Shown: in pieces, positions 11,164 through 22,510 of the stretch
Layout: each line of letters starts with the position of its first letter
Position numbering within the stretch: position 1 is the stretch's first letter
From: Leptobrachium leishanense
Taxonomy: Eukaryota > Chordata > Amphibia > Anura > Megophryidae
Assembly (NCBI GenBank): GCA_009667805.1
Contig: CM019066.1
Span: 327,356,690 to 327,420,689, forward strand
Length of the DNA stretch: 64,000 nucleotides
Reading direction: 5' to 3'
Notes under the pieces: generated by a model
Told to the model about the DNA's origin: nothing
The model's input: only the letters and a program-made list of their open reading frames with translations
The model's database searches: none
Translations under genes and position numbers: made by a program

Positions 11164-11860
11164 CAGGGTTATTCAAAGAGATCAGAATTGTGTCCGAAAG
11201 GTAACTGAACAGTGAAATTCAGCATACACTTACCTTTCCTGCCCATTCGGCTATTCAGAGAGCAGGCAGTTCGCCAAATGTTGGCGAATTGCCTGCACAT
11301 ACGGTGCCTGTTCGAGGGCAGTGAAATCCCCATAGAGAAGCAAAGCTTCAGCTATTCAGAGAACAAAAACCAGCAGTGAAAAGTTGCCGAAGTGCCCTGC
11401 CATTTGGTGGTTTCATTCGACAGGTTTATTCAGGAGAATCCCATAGGCTTCAATGTTAAAAATATTCCCGTTTTAATTCAATATCTAATAAACCGTTAAT
11501 TATTTTATTCGGCAGTAAAAAGTCTCTTTATTTTTCGATTTTTTTTTTTTTAGGATCTTTTAGGCATTTTTTTGAATTTTTTTGCAAACTTTTCTTCCAT
11601 TTTTTTAATTTTTCTGTAACAGCCCTTTTTATTATCATTCATTGGATCTTATGTATAAATTCCAGACATTTTCGTTCAGTAGTTTTTTTGCAAACAGCGT
11701 TTCAAATTTCAAACGTACTGTTTTTTTGGGGGTTTTTTTCACCTCCTTCATCTGCGTGTTGGGTTTTTCCAGTGGCTGCTCTGCTCTGTGATTGGCGGCT
11801 AGTCGGGTTTCTCCGGCGTGTTTGACGGAGTTAATCCAGCTCTTTTCTGCGTGTACATGC
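11164..11860 (+). mobile_element. Family B element, right end lost
   Basis: Begins cagggttattcaaagagatc after CATA and carries the family blocks in order: gaatcccataggcttcaatg (about 11437), aatatctaataaaccgttaa (about 11483), the long T/A tract, and cagacattttcgttcagtag (about 11664). The expected mirrored terminus (gaataaccctg) is missing, so the right part has been deleted or replaced near 11860. No coding region is conserved between copies. Confidence 0.75.
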
Positions 11861-12240
11861 AGAAAAAATGGCGTCGCGCCCGTACTCACCAGAGCAGCTG
11901 CAACAGCCAGGAGTAACAACCCAGTTCATGTATAAAACATAACAAGAAAAAAAGATTTCATCTGCGCTCGTTTCTATATAATTCCAAAACACTGTCAGAG
12001 GTTTTAGTTTGTTATAATGGCCATTGAAGCGTAAGCTCACTCGCCCCATCAAGGCACCTCTCGGTAGAGTGAGTCCTAACCAATGTACCAAAAGCTGCTC
12101 CTCTGAGCAACTGCATGCCCTCTCGCTGCTTTTCAGCTAAGTAGAGGCAGAAAATGGTGGGTTTTATTTATACACGTACCAAGTACTTCCCTTCTGGGGT
12201 TGAAAACAAAAACATGGCACTGCCTTTTTGTGTTTTACAG
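11861..12240. other. Unassigned stretch
   Basis: No gene or clear repeat seen; short minus-strand frames lack motifs. Confidence 0.35.
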
Positions 12241-12830
12241 TATCTTATTGTAAGGTTGTTTAGGGAAATATATGTTGAGACGTTCCTCAATATGCAGTAA
12301 ACCTAGCATGGTACACGGGCATGAGGCAGAAGATGGTAGAATGGTCAATGGACAGTCGAGGTCAATGGTAGGTAGCAGGCACACGTGGTCAGAGAGAGTA
12401 GCAAAGGATCAAATACCAGGAGTACTGAGACTAGAAACAAAGTAACGCTACACAAGAGTGTCTATTCCGTGTGTGATTTGGGTTTAAACAAGGTGGAGTT
12501 AAACAACGTGATCTGGGTTTTATGAATGTGGGTGTGGAAGCTCTGCCCCCAGGTGACGACCAGTTTGCTGATGTCATCAAAGCGAGTCTGTGGTATTGAG
12601 GCTATAAAGGATTGTGGGGCCTCTTGAGCACGCAATCAACAGAAGGGAGGCTGGCAGCCAAGAAAGTGCTGGAGGCACAGAGGACCGTGGCCCGAGTAGT
12701 GAGAGCACGTGGGCGCTGTGATGCACGACAGAGACATGCGGCATTGCGAGAGGCAGAGTCCTCAGACGTGACCTGTATTTTGTTTTTTAATGGATCTTGA
12801 ACGCACAATAGCCTTTTCAGTGTAACGGTT
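12241..12830. other. Possible degraded LTR fragment
   Basis: The run agtcgaggtcaatggtaggtag...gcacacgtggtcagagagag and the following ccaggagtactgagactag resemble LTR-type text at 59200-59290 (gagtgggcagaagg, gccgaggtcagaacc). A terminal word tgtaacggtta at 12821 equals the start of the solo LTR at 58830. No paired ends or duplication found, so this is a weak call. Confidence 0.3.
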
Positions 12831-13075
12831 ATGATGCAAAGAAGATGCCTCTGCTGCCTTATACTGAAATGTTATTCTTATTTATTTTGCTTTAATGACA
12901 TCACCGTGACAGCCGAGCATGGAAATTCTTTGTCTTCAATGTTTCTCTATGGGAAGTACCTGATTGGGCAGGAAGTTGTGGCGATGCAGGAAGTCAGGTG
13001 TTCAGAGGAAGAGGCAGGCGTTCCTTAAGTGCAGAAGGAGGAATGCAGAGTGTAAAATGCGATAATTAACATTAT

Positions 13076-13970
13076 AGGGCTTATTCAAAGAGAGCTGAAT
13101 TGGCTCCGGAATTGCACCGAATGGTAAATTTCCCCATACAGTGCAATGTCGGAGCCATTCGGCTATTCAAAAAGCAGGCAGTTCGCAAAATATTGGCGAA
13201 TTGACTACAAAATACGGTGCTGTTTGACGGCAGTAAACTACATAGAGAAGCAATGTTTACCCTATTCAGAGAACACCAAACAGCAGAGAAATGTCAGTGA
13301 GATGCCATATGTTCGGTGGGTTCATTCGGCAGGTTAAATCAGGCGAATCCCATAGGTTTCAATGTAAAAAATATTTCCGTTTCTATTGAATATCTATTAA
13401 ACCATTAATTCTTTTATTTTGCAGCAAAAAGTCTTTATCTTTTTTAATGATTTTTTTAGGCATTTTTGGGGATTTTTTCTGTGAATTTTTTCCAATTCTT
13501 TTTAAATAGCGTTTTTCTTTTTATATGTAACAGACCTTTTTATTATTATTCATAGGAACTTATATATAAATTCTAGGCATTTTTGTCAGTAGGTTTTTTG
13601 TAAACAGCTTTTAAAAGTTGCAGTGTTTTTTGTTTTTTTTTACCCATTCGTCGGCTTGTCAGATTTTTCCGCAACTGGTTGGTTCTCTTTTTGCGGATCA
13701 TCGGCTTTTTTTGGATGCGTTTGGCGGTTTTGCGGCAGTTCGTCAGGTCCGTTCGGCTTTTTTTCGGCGGTTTATTGGATCACTCAGATTGTTTTTCAGC
13801 AGTTTTGCTGCGGTCTTTCTGTTCAATGCGGCAGTTCTGCGGCGGTTTTTCGGATGCATTCGTCGTGTTTTCCCTTCGCTTCGGGAATGCTGAATTCACC
13901 ACAGGGTCGGGGAATTTGATTCCTCGAAGCACAGGGAACAAAAAGCACTGAAATTCTTTGAATAACCTTG
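13076..13970 (+). mobile_element. Family B element
   Basis: Starts agggcttattcaaagagagc after TTATA and ends ctttgaataaccttg. Same order of blocks as 31591-32480: ttcggctattcaaaaagcag, atcccataggtttcaatg, a T-rich centre, tttttattattattcatagg and ttcaccacagggtcggggaa. Overlapping frames of 90-106 residues here lie across the T-rich and CGG-rich part on both strands and are not conserved among copies, so they are not genes. Confidence 0.88.
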
Positions 13971-14292
13971 TAAAGTATACGGCTAAAGAACTCAGAGAGC
14001 GCTGAAACTGAAGGAAGGTGAACAGCACGTGGGTATAGTGTGGGTGTGCAAATAAATCTCCCAAAAACTTGCAATAAACAGAGAAACGTTGTATTATGTT
14101 GAATGTTTTGCGCTTTGTTTTGTTGAGTGTTTTTGCTGTTCATATAATTAACATTATATCTGTTTTATACTAACTAGTAGATACACAGACATAAGATAAA
14201 ATGATTCATGCATTTACCAAAGTTCTGTATTAATCCAAAAAACGAAATATGCTATCTTGAAGGGTCCCTTTAATTTTTGGGAATTTTTTTTT
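13971..14292. other. Unassigned stretch
   Basis: Nothing recognised between the family B element and the SINE copy. Confidence 0.4.
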
Positions 14293-14458
14293 TGAAAAAG
14301 TATTTTACCAGGAAGGATACATTGAGATTTCTCTCGTTTTCAAGTATGTCCTGGGTGGCGAGTATGTACCGTTAGGTGTCTTGCCCAAGGACACTTACTG
14401 GAGAGGTGCTCTTGCCAGGATTGAACCTGTGTCTCCACGGTTATAGAGTAGTGATCAC
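14293..14458 (-). mobile_element. SINE with V-SINE-like core (truncated head)
   Basis: On the minus strand it carries the tRNA-like B-box region (acaggttcaatcctggcaag), the core agtgtccttgggcaagacac, then caccc..aggacatacttgaaaacg and the tail caatgtatccttcctggtaaa. The A-box end is cut after ctataaccgtggag. The core word is close to the conserved V-SINE segment. No protein; polymerase III type origin is inferred from the tRNA-like head seen in complete copies. Confidence 0.85.
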
Positions 14459-15239
14459 TGTGAAACTGTAGTTTCATGGTGATCATTCATAGTTCTGTTA
14501 AACCGATGGCTGAATAAAACAATTTTATGACCACAGTGGGACGACTTATCGGCGAATCATGAAAAAAATCTTACCAAGTCGTAAAAAAGAAGAATAAACA
14601 CAAACTGACTGGTTCATTTGGTTTCTGCAGTGATTGCCCCACTTTGGGAAAATGATTGTTTCCTTATAGAGACGTTGTCCAACATAAACTTTTGAACAGT
14701 CCATAAAATCCGAAATCACATAAACTGTGTAAATCCATTCTGCTTTTTATGTTCCGTGGAGATTTACGTTAATTTGAATAATATAATTTTATATATGCAC
14801 TTAGTGCGCTGCAGAGGATATTCCCCACATTCTTTTCTCTGGCAGGTTTTCGCATAATTAATTTGTATAAAAGGAGTTAATCTGCTGGGACAGTGTAATC
14901 TTTCATTGCAATTTTGTAATACACTTTCCACCACTAATGCTTCATAGATAGAAAAAAATGTGTATGGCGCTAAACCTGGATTATTCCAAACCCGATGAGA
15001 CCTTGAACGCCCGGTTTATGAATATTGCGGTTTATAGCACATAAACTGCCTCTCTTATGCAAATGTAGATAAGATGACACTTTCATGGAATTTGAATGAT
15101 CACAATGAGGGGCCAGAAACCTACAGCTTTAAATGTACATTGTGTTACTGAACCTTCTGCATGGAATCACCTATTATATCTTGTTTTGAGTTAAGCTGGT
15201 TATTGGCATAGAGTGGCAGGAAAAACTAAAAACACATAA
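14459..15239. other. Unassigned stretch
   Basis: No gene, RNA or repeat recognised. Confidence 0.4.
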
Positions 15240-16128
15240 GTGTCTATTCACAAAGCAACCAAACGTCAGTGAAATTTCAGTGATTTTTTACTTCGGTACA
15301 GTTCGGTGCACTTTGGTGATTCTGTTTTGCCGAAATTTTGGTGAACACACTATTTAGCGGATGGTCGCCGTAGTGCGCTGAAGGTGGAGCTGCTGAAGCC
15401 CAAAGGAAAAGTTAGAGAATGTCACCGAAGAGCATTGAAAAGCACCGAAAAGTGCCGAAGTGACCTTGGTGAAAGCCACCGAACTGCAAATAAAAAAACA
15501 AGAATAGAACTCTCCGATTCTCCTAATAGGTGTTTAAACCAATAAAAATGTATTAGAATGTGTCTAAATAATAAAAAAAAGTCCTTTAAAAAAAAAGAAT
15601 TAAAAGGTCTGTTACAGAATTTTAAAAAAACGGCTTTTTAAGAAAATTGGGAAACAAAAATTTTGTCAAAAAAATACTAAAAAACACAAAAAGGTGTTCT
15701 AAAATAATAAAAAGGTATAAAAGCATATCGCTGAAAATGAAAAAAATAAACGAAATGAAATGAAATTATTTAAAAACAATAATTAAAAATGATATTTCAT
15801 TTTTACATTGAATCCTATGGGATTCGCCTGTTTAAACCCATCAAACGGAAACACCGAAAATCAGGGGCATTTTGCCGACATTTCGGTGTAGTTTGTAAAT
15901 AGACAAACCATTACTTCTCTCTGGGACAATTTTGCTACCATCGATCTGTGGGAAAAACCGCCAAACTGAGGCGAACTGCAGTGAACCGTGCCGTATTTCG
16001 CCGTCAATTCGCCTGTATTTGGCGAATTCACAGCTTAGTGAATAGACGAACCACAAAATTGCAACAAATGGTGAAATTCATCATTCAGTGCAGTTCAGTG
16101 AAATGTTGGGTGTTTCGGGAATAGGCCC
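15240..16128 (-). mobile_element. Family B-related element, diverged subfamily
   Basis: Ends tgtctattcacaaagc and gggaataggccc; interior has caccgaaaagtgccgaag, the A-rich centre, ttacattgaatcctatggga, gattcgcctgtttaaac and gccgtcaattcgcctgtatt. The order is that of reversed family B copies, but the termini read tctattcac rather than gttattcaaag, the form also seen at 49139-51364. Non-coding. Confidence 0.7.
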
Positions 16129-16510
16129 GATAATCACATTCTGGATGTGTCTGTTTCGGTTTCCTTCTACAATGCTTCAAATATAGCACCCTGCAGGTGA
16201 ATATGCAGACATTTCTTGGCTTCACATCTAAATCCTTAGTCTCTTGCAACCAACTTGGAAAAGCCTTGCATAATCCTTTGTGATCCACAAGACAGGTCCA
16301 TACTGGGTTTAACAAGTGGCCTGGACTATTTGGGTTAAAAGGTTCGGTGGCTGATGGGAAGGTGTGGCAGGGTAATTTGACTCTCAGAGTGCCTACCGAC
16401 TGAACATCTATGCAGACACTTATTTAATTGACTTCTGACAAAGCAGAGTGGATCAGCAAAACGTGTAGAGTTTGTGTCATGTGGGGATGGATTTTGGTGC
16501 TGATTATTGG
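16129..16510. other. Unassigned stretch
   Basis: No gene, RNA or repeat recognised. Confidence 0.4.
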
Positions 16511-16712
16511 TTTTTTTGGAGAAAGGATTTTACCAGGAAGGATACATTGAGATTTCTCTTGTTTTCAAGTATGTCCTGTGTCGAGTATGTACCGTTGGGT
16601 GTCTTGCCCAAGGACACTTACTGGAGAGGTGCTCTTGCTGGGATCGAACCCATGTCTCCACAGACTCTCTCTATGCAGAGCAGTGATGTTACCTCTACTC
16701 CACCCAGCAGTG
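16511..16712 (-). mobile_element. SINE, near full length
   Basis: Reverse complement begins gctgggtggagtagaggtaa (A-box region), then a B-box-like gggttcgatcccagcaagag, the core agtgtccttgggcaagacac and the tail ending cctggtaaaatcctttctcc. One internal loss (aggacatact follows cgac directly). Head-core-tail layout as at 21340. Confidence 0.9.
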
Positions 16713-17480
16713 CTGTTAAGACTCCTTGAGTAGGAGCTGAATTGGGAATATTTGGTTGAATGTCTTGCCTTTCTTTGCTTGCGCACCCATGAAGGCGCAC
16801 TTTCTACTACCTCTCATCAGTGTTTGGTGTTTTAGGGAGCACCAGTTACTTTCTCCCAAGTGATTATTGCACATGGGGCTTTCTATCACTAGTGACTCTG
16901 AGATTTCATTGACGATTAGTCAATAATAAGAATTACCTAGCGGCCTGTAGCACTTGGTCTGTGTGATTTTGTTCAAGTATCCTCCCTATGACCCTAAGAC
17001 AAAATGATAACGGGGGGGGGGGGGTGGGATAAATATTCTGGTGGTATAGTGGAGGTAATTCCATGGGACTTTAGTCTACGGTACCTGTTCTCCCTTGCTG
17101 GCTTAGGCAAACCTATCCCTCCAACAAGCCTGATAATTTAGACATATTGGGGCAAGATTACCCAGATAATACCTTGTATTTAACTCCCTACGATTGAGTG
17201 AATGGTTTCCGCACTTGGGTATACTCACTCACCTCAGCTGTACAGACTTTACTTATATTCTGCCGCAACACTATGAAGTCACCGGTTCTACCCACTCCAC
17301 AAGTGTCTATTGATTAAATGTCCTTCTGGATGTACGGTTGTAGGAAGCAAATTTCCTAACTCTCTGTCACATGATTGTTCTCTGTTACTGTTCAATAAAG
17401 TTTATGATTTATATATGGTTTACTTCAGACCTATCTGTTGTATTCTCCATTTAATTGAAAATATGCCCATGCAATGCATA
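16713..17480. other. Unassigned stretch
   Basis: A G homopolymer run near 17010 is the only notable sequence. No gene recognised. Confidence 0.4.
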
Positions 17481-18076
17481 AGTCTACTAGTCGTTTAACA
17501 TGATTAATATGCATATGGAATTAACAGCATATTCTAGTAAAAGATGACATGCAATGGTGGTTTTACGATATGTTATCACGGTTGTCCCTTTAAACATTGC
17601 TCTCTGTGTGTTCAGAGGAACAAATGGCAGATAATAAGGTATCTGCGTCAAATAATCAAGGCAAGCACAATACCTGACTGAATGAGATTCATTTTCTGAA
17701 TGATAGGACAATACGAGGCTTCCAGATTTGTTTCCGACAAACACAACTGCATTTATTGGCAAATCTGCACACTACAATCTCAATCAATACCTGGGATTTA
17801 ACCGCAGAGAACAAGCAGTCAGCTCATGACATTGCATGCCATCTGTTATACAAAATAAGCTTGCGTTTAATTTTCAACTTTATTCTCTGCGCAAGATGTC
17901 CATCTCACTCAACCATTAAGCAGGAATTGATCCTTTAGTTTTTTTTTGCTTACGCTGTTATAAGAGAAAGAAAAATCACTATTTGCTTCACTCTCCAGGA
18001 GTTTAAATTCCTTTCTGCATGGTGAATATGCTGTTAATTCCATAAGCATATTAATCATGTTAAACGAGTAGTAGAG
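17481..18076. mobile_element. Putative inverted-repeat element with about 48-bp ends
   Basis: The stretch 17483-17531 (cgtttaacatgattaatatg, then gaattaacagcatattc) recurs in inverted orientation at about 18023-18072 with few mismatches. The 490 bases between hold no recognisable transposase. It directly abuts a second inverted repeat at 18077-18225. Target duplication not identified; a deletion-inversion of a larger repeat is an alternative. Confidence 0.6.
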
Positions 18077-18225
18077 GGATGTGATCAACATAAGAGGAGG
18101 TACGTTTCCTGGAACTCTGATAAATTTCCATTCCAAACCAAATTTTTGTTATAGATTTAAAAGAATGAATGGAAAATTAAAAGAGATCCATGAAACGTAC
18201 CTCCTCTTATGTTGATCACATCCCC
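18077..18225. repeat. Inverted repeat gggatgtgatcaacataaga
   Basis: gggatgtgatcaacataaga followed by ggaggtacgtttc (18077-18109) pairs with its reverse complement at 18191-18225, with further weaker pairing toward a short loop. A third, diverged copy of the same word starts at 18593 (gggatgtgcaaaacataaga), so the unit is dispersed. Confidence 0.8.
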
Positions 18226-19390
18226 TCACATCACGTGCTGGAAGTGGCCAGAGTTTTCTGTTGCATGTCGATGAAGCGCTTCATGTTGTTGCTAATGTGT
18301 CTCAATATTGCTCCATCAATGTTTTGAATCTCATTACTAATATTGTCTGTTAAGGTGTCTGTCATCTGGGGCTTGTTACGGTATACTCTTTCCTACAGTT
18401 AGCCCCTCAAAAAGAAGTCTGGGCTAAAAAAAAATTGGATTGTCACCATTGACTCAAGTGATGTGCGGCATGCTGCTCCAACTTGCTGGAAGTAACCCTG
18501 TGCTTTTTAGTTTTTTTCTGTGGGAGTGATATTCTCACAGCTTTGTTGTTGTACCTGTGCTGCCACATAGCATCTGCTGTGATGGGATGTGCAAAACATA
18601 AGAGAAGGTACATTTCCTCTGATTGTTTTCCTTTCATTCGTTATGCTCTGTGATGAAAATATTGGGTTCTGGTATATGTAAGTAAGCCTGTATATGCTCC
18701 ATAAATGGAAAGTTGGTGTAGAGCATGTGTATGTGACATGTATGCAAAAGAATGTCATAGGAATGTATACGAGTTATGACCATCTGGTGTATCTATAGGA
18801 ATTAATAAAATACTGTCAATTAAAAACCAGGGTGATGAGTATGACTCAAAATTGTATTTTAAATTATGTATCTGTGAAAGCAACACGTAACATACACTTT
18901 CTGTATTTTATTGACAATCTGGTTCTCAGGATTCCCATATGAAAGGTATTTCCTAGTTTTACTCATTTATTTTACCGTTCAAGCGGGGCTCTCTAAACCT
19001 CTTGTCCCTTGCTTCAAGATTTGGCGAATATTTTTTTGGATTCATTTTCAAAAAACACAGCCAAACCCAAAAACCCAAAAATTATGCTGGTCTGAAAAAA
19101 AGCAATGTGGAAAAATGCCCTGAAAAGCATTTTTTCAGCCGTAACCATATCGATTCTTGCTATTAAGTACGCCCATTTGAAAAGAAGCTTTCAGTCAGAT
19201 TTTCTGTTTTTGTGCCTTAAAATACATTTATCAATGTATTTCAGCACTTGTATTTTTTTTCAAAAATCAATATTTTCGAACTGAATTGCTGAAGCTGAAA
19301 CCTCCATAAAAGCGTATCGACACAAGTGCCGATATTAGAACTGAATTTTTGTTGGGATTTGAAATGCCAACATGCCTGAATTTAATTTTT
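18226..19390. other. Mostly unassigned; one repeat word at 18593
   Basis: Contains the diverged third copy of the 18077 unit (18593-18640). Otherwise no gene or repeat recognised. Confidence 0.4.
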
Positions 19391-19590
19391 GTACCAGCTG
19401 GGTGGAGTAGAGGTAACTTCACTGCTCTATAACCGTGGAGACACAGGTTCGATCCCGGCAAGAGCACCTCTCCAGTAAGTGTCCTTAGGTAAGACACCTA
19501 ACGGTACAGACTCGTCACCCAGGACATACTTGAAAATGAGAGCAATTTCAATGTATCCTTCCTGGTAAAATACTTTCTCACAAAAAAAAA
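19391..19590 (+). mobile_element. SINE, full length
   Basis: Head gctgggtggagtagaggtaa, B-box region acaggttcgatcccggcaag, core agtgtccttaggtaagacac (two changes from the usual gggca), then cccaggacatacttgaaaat and the tail cctggtaaaatactttctca with an A9 end. The poly-A shows orientation. Confidence 0.93.
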
Positions 19591-20850
19591 ATCTCCCAGA
19601 TTGAAAAATAGACAATTTGTGGCCGAAAAAGATGCCTATTTCAGTGTTTGGGTCAAAGAAGATCAAGCCCTTTATTTATAATATTGTTATTTTAATTCCC
19701 TGTCCTTTATTGTAAAGCGCCGCGTAAACTGGTGGCGATGTATGAATGATGATAATAATATTTACCATATTTTTAAAATTTTTAATGATCCACTTTTTTT
19801 GGGATCGTGCCTCTTTTCATTGGGGAAGCTGCTTCATATCTTTTGAATTCCTCCATATAGTCCTCTATACTGTACCCGCTCCTTGGGTTACACTCTGATT
19901 CTTTCCGTGTTTTTTTTTCTTACACATTTAAGAGTCGGCCTTTGAATTTTCTTTAATCTGTCAGTGTCTGTCTGCAGATAGGATTTATTAGGTACTGGAG
20001 AATGTCACCTTGCATTTCTTCAGCTTCAGGATAGCGTCTGCTTTCATTACTGACCTCTTACCTCGGCTGCTAAACCCTCAAAAACAGTTATGGTGGAACG
20101 GCGGATACAAGTGTCACCTAGGATTGACTCGTCATACCTGCACAACATCAATGAGACGAACCTGTATATCCGTTATTACAGAGAGCTGTTGCAAAGGCGT
20201 CTGAAAGCAGGTCTGTCAGAGCAATTACATTCTTCTTAAATGTTTTGCTATATTTTTGTACTTTCTTATATATTTTGATTTTTTCATTTCTCTTTTCCAA
20301 ATATGTGTCCAGTATAGATGTGACTGCTGAAGTGGAACGGAGAGAGGATTTTTTTTTTTTTTTTGCCATATTGCCAATCTTCCTGAAGGCTGTCTAAGGC
20401 ACCGTTTGAATATTAATTTGCTCCCAGAGCATGTTCTCACAGCTCACTGTAACCAGGAAAATTGAGATGCGAACAGTGAATGTTAATCAAACCAAATAAT
20501 AAAATTGTTAAAGCGTTCCGTTTGGTTATTTGGCATAACGTTTCAATCTTCAAAGCCATTTCACAGTGAAGCGAGAGGGGGGGGGAAGATCTTTTGGGTC
20601 GACTGTTGGCTGACCTCAATCCAATTATATATGAAGAAATGTCACGGAATAATCTGTTACTCCCTCATAGACAAACCAACTATTTTATTAGTCTTTATAT
20701 TTACACAACATCTTTACCAGATGTTAATAAATAGTTTATGCTGGAAACAAAATTGTGACAGAGTACATAATAGTAATATTAGGAATTATATTAGTCTAGA
20801 ATCTGATAAAATGGTAATTTGGAGCTGGATATAAATATATATATGTTTAT
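19591..20850. other. Unassigned stretch
   Basis: No gene recognised. The T18-type run near 20351 and G10 run near 20577 are simple sequence. The word taaagcgccgcgtaaactgg near 19714, with atgatgataataataat, resembles short simple-tail repeat text but has no partner in this window. Confidence 0.35.
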
Positions 20851-22067
20851 TTATGTTACGGTTAAAGTCCGAAGTGCGGTTAAGCTTTGGGTTACCCGGG
20901 TAATCCTGACATTACCCAGGCGTCATTAGCAAAAAGTCTGAAGTGAAATTAAATTTCGGACTTTATCCGGGTAATTAGCAAAGTATCCAGAGGCCTCTGG
21001 GTACTCCGGTTTTCTGCTGTGTTTTACCCAGGTAAAATGCACATTACCCTACTGTTGCTGGATAATGTGTGATGTGCAATGAAACATCAGACTTTATCCG
21101 GGTAATCTGCAAAGTATCCAATCGCCTCTGGGTACTCGGCTTTTCTTGGGTTTTCAGCAGGTTACAGGTGACTGAATTCCGAGGATTACCCGGATAAAGC
21201 TGCAAACTGTTATCTGACTGATAACAAAATTGGTTTTTTTTGTTATTTTTAACCAAATTGTATCCACAGTCACAAACCACACAAAATAACTGTCATGCAA
21301 CTCTGTGCATTAATTGTCTGAAAATTTATTTATAAACCTGTACCGGCTGGGTGGAGTAGAGGTAACATCACCGCTCTGCGTGGAGAGAGCCTGTGGAGTC
21401 ATGGGTTCGATCCCAGCGAGCACCTCTCCAGTAAGTGTCCTTGGGCAAGACACCTAACGGTACAGACTCGCCACCCAGGACATACTTGAAAACAAGAGAA
21501 ATCTCAATGTATCCTTCCTGGTAAAATCCTTTCTCAAAGATAAAGATATTATATAAAGAGTAGCCTGATGGTTATTATGTTTTATAAATGATATATAAGC
21601 ACATATGACACATAGTAAAGATCATGTAACTCTTTCACATTCATATAAGACACATATCCTGTTACTCTGTATATTCATTATATCCTCAATATATTCTAAT
21701 GTTTGTCTTTTGCCATTTTTATTGATAATATCCATAGATAATAGCAAAATTCACTGTTACCCAAGCGGGGTTGGATGCTCTGCAGATTACCCAGGTGAAG
21801 CTGTGGATAGTCCTCAGATTACCCGGGTGAAGCTTCAGATTTATCTGAACGATAGCAAAATTAGATTTTAACCAACCTGGGTTGGGTAGTCTGCAGATCA
21901 TCCGGGTCTTGTGTGAATTTTTCAGCTCTTCCAGACTGTTACCCAAGGGCGGTTGGTTAGTCCTAAGATTACCCGGGTAAAGTCCGAATTTTTTATTTTT
22001 TTGCAGCTTTACCGGGCGGTTATTAGTCTTTAAATTAACCGCACTTCGGGCTTTAACCGTAACATAA
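20851..22067. mobile_element. TIR element rich in ttacccgggtaa motifs, carrying a SINE
   Basis: Ends ttatgttacggttaaagtcc + gaagtgcggttaa and the inverted ttaaccgcacttcgggcttt + aaccgtaacataa give TIRs of about 33 bp with one or two mismatches. The interior has many near-palindromic copies of acccgggtaa and taaagtccgaa words on both strands. The SINE 21340-21540 is inserted within. No transposase motif. Superfamily undetermined because no target duplication is certain. Confidence 0.75.
21340..21540 (+). mobile_element. SINE, full length, within the ttacccgggtaa element
   Basis: Head ggctgggtggagtagaggta, B-box region gggttcgatcccagcgagca, core agtgtccttgggcaagacac, tail caatgtatccttcctggtaa ending tcctttctcaaag. 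It lies wholly inside 20851-22067 and therefore inserted later. Confidence 0.92.
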
Positions 22068-22091
22068 TTATATATATATATAATTATTATA

Positions 22092-22406
22092 GCAGAGGCC
22101 ATTTACACGTCACAGCAATTCAAAGAGCAGCATCCCAGAGCTCATGTGCTACATTCCCCATATGCAGCGTAGAATTCTGCGTAAAACATGCAAATGACGT
22201 CTGCAATTTCCCTTTTTTTTGCATCCTGGGTCTGCTATCACACAGAACCCTTCAATCAATGCCATGTCATACTAGATGGCTTTTTCGTACTTATTTAGGT
22301 CGTGGTGTAAATTGCAAATGTCATTCTGTGCTGCATATGGGGAATGTAGTATATGAGCTCTGTGATGCAGTTCTTTGAATTGCTGTGATGTGTAAATGGC
22401 CTCTGG
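22092..22406. mobile_element. Foldback MITE, arms about 75 bp
   Basis: cagaggccatttacacgtca, cagcaattcaaagagcagc and ctacattccccatatgcag on the left recur in inverted order on the right as ctgcatatggggaatgtag, gcagttctttgaattgctg and tgatgtgtaaatggcctctg. The central 150 bases are unpaired. The A/T-rich left flank gives no clear duplication. Confidence 0.85.
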
Positions 22407-22442
22407 CATTGCATCAGTGTATCCCATTGATTTATTGATTTA

Positions 22443-22510
22443 TTTGCAAAGTATTTTTACCAGGACGGATACATTGGAATTTCACTCGGTTTCAAGTATG
22501 TCCTGGGTAC
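22443..22510 (-). repeat. SINE/LINE 3' tail fragment
   Basis: Reverse complement reads cccaggacatacttgaaacc then caatgtatccgtcctggtaa. It contains only the shared tail, so it could derive either from the SINE or from the L2-like LINE (compare 49256). Confidence 0.7.

Noticed and set aside
12241..12830. Confident LTR call
   Set aside because: Resemblance to LTR text is visible but neither paired ends nor a target duplication could be found.
13618..14143. Several overlapping 90-106 residue frames on both strands
   Set aside because: They lie in the T-rich and CGG-rich part of a family B element, and other copies do not keep the frames.
19391..19470. tRNA gene
   Set aside because: A- and B-box-like sequence is the head of a SINE with core and tail, repeated elsewhere in the window; no foldable intact tRNA.
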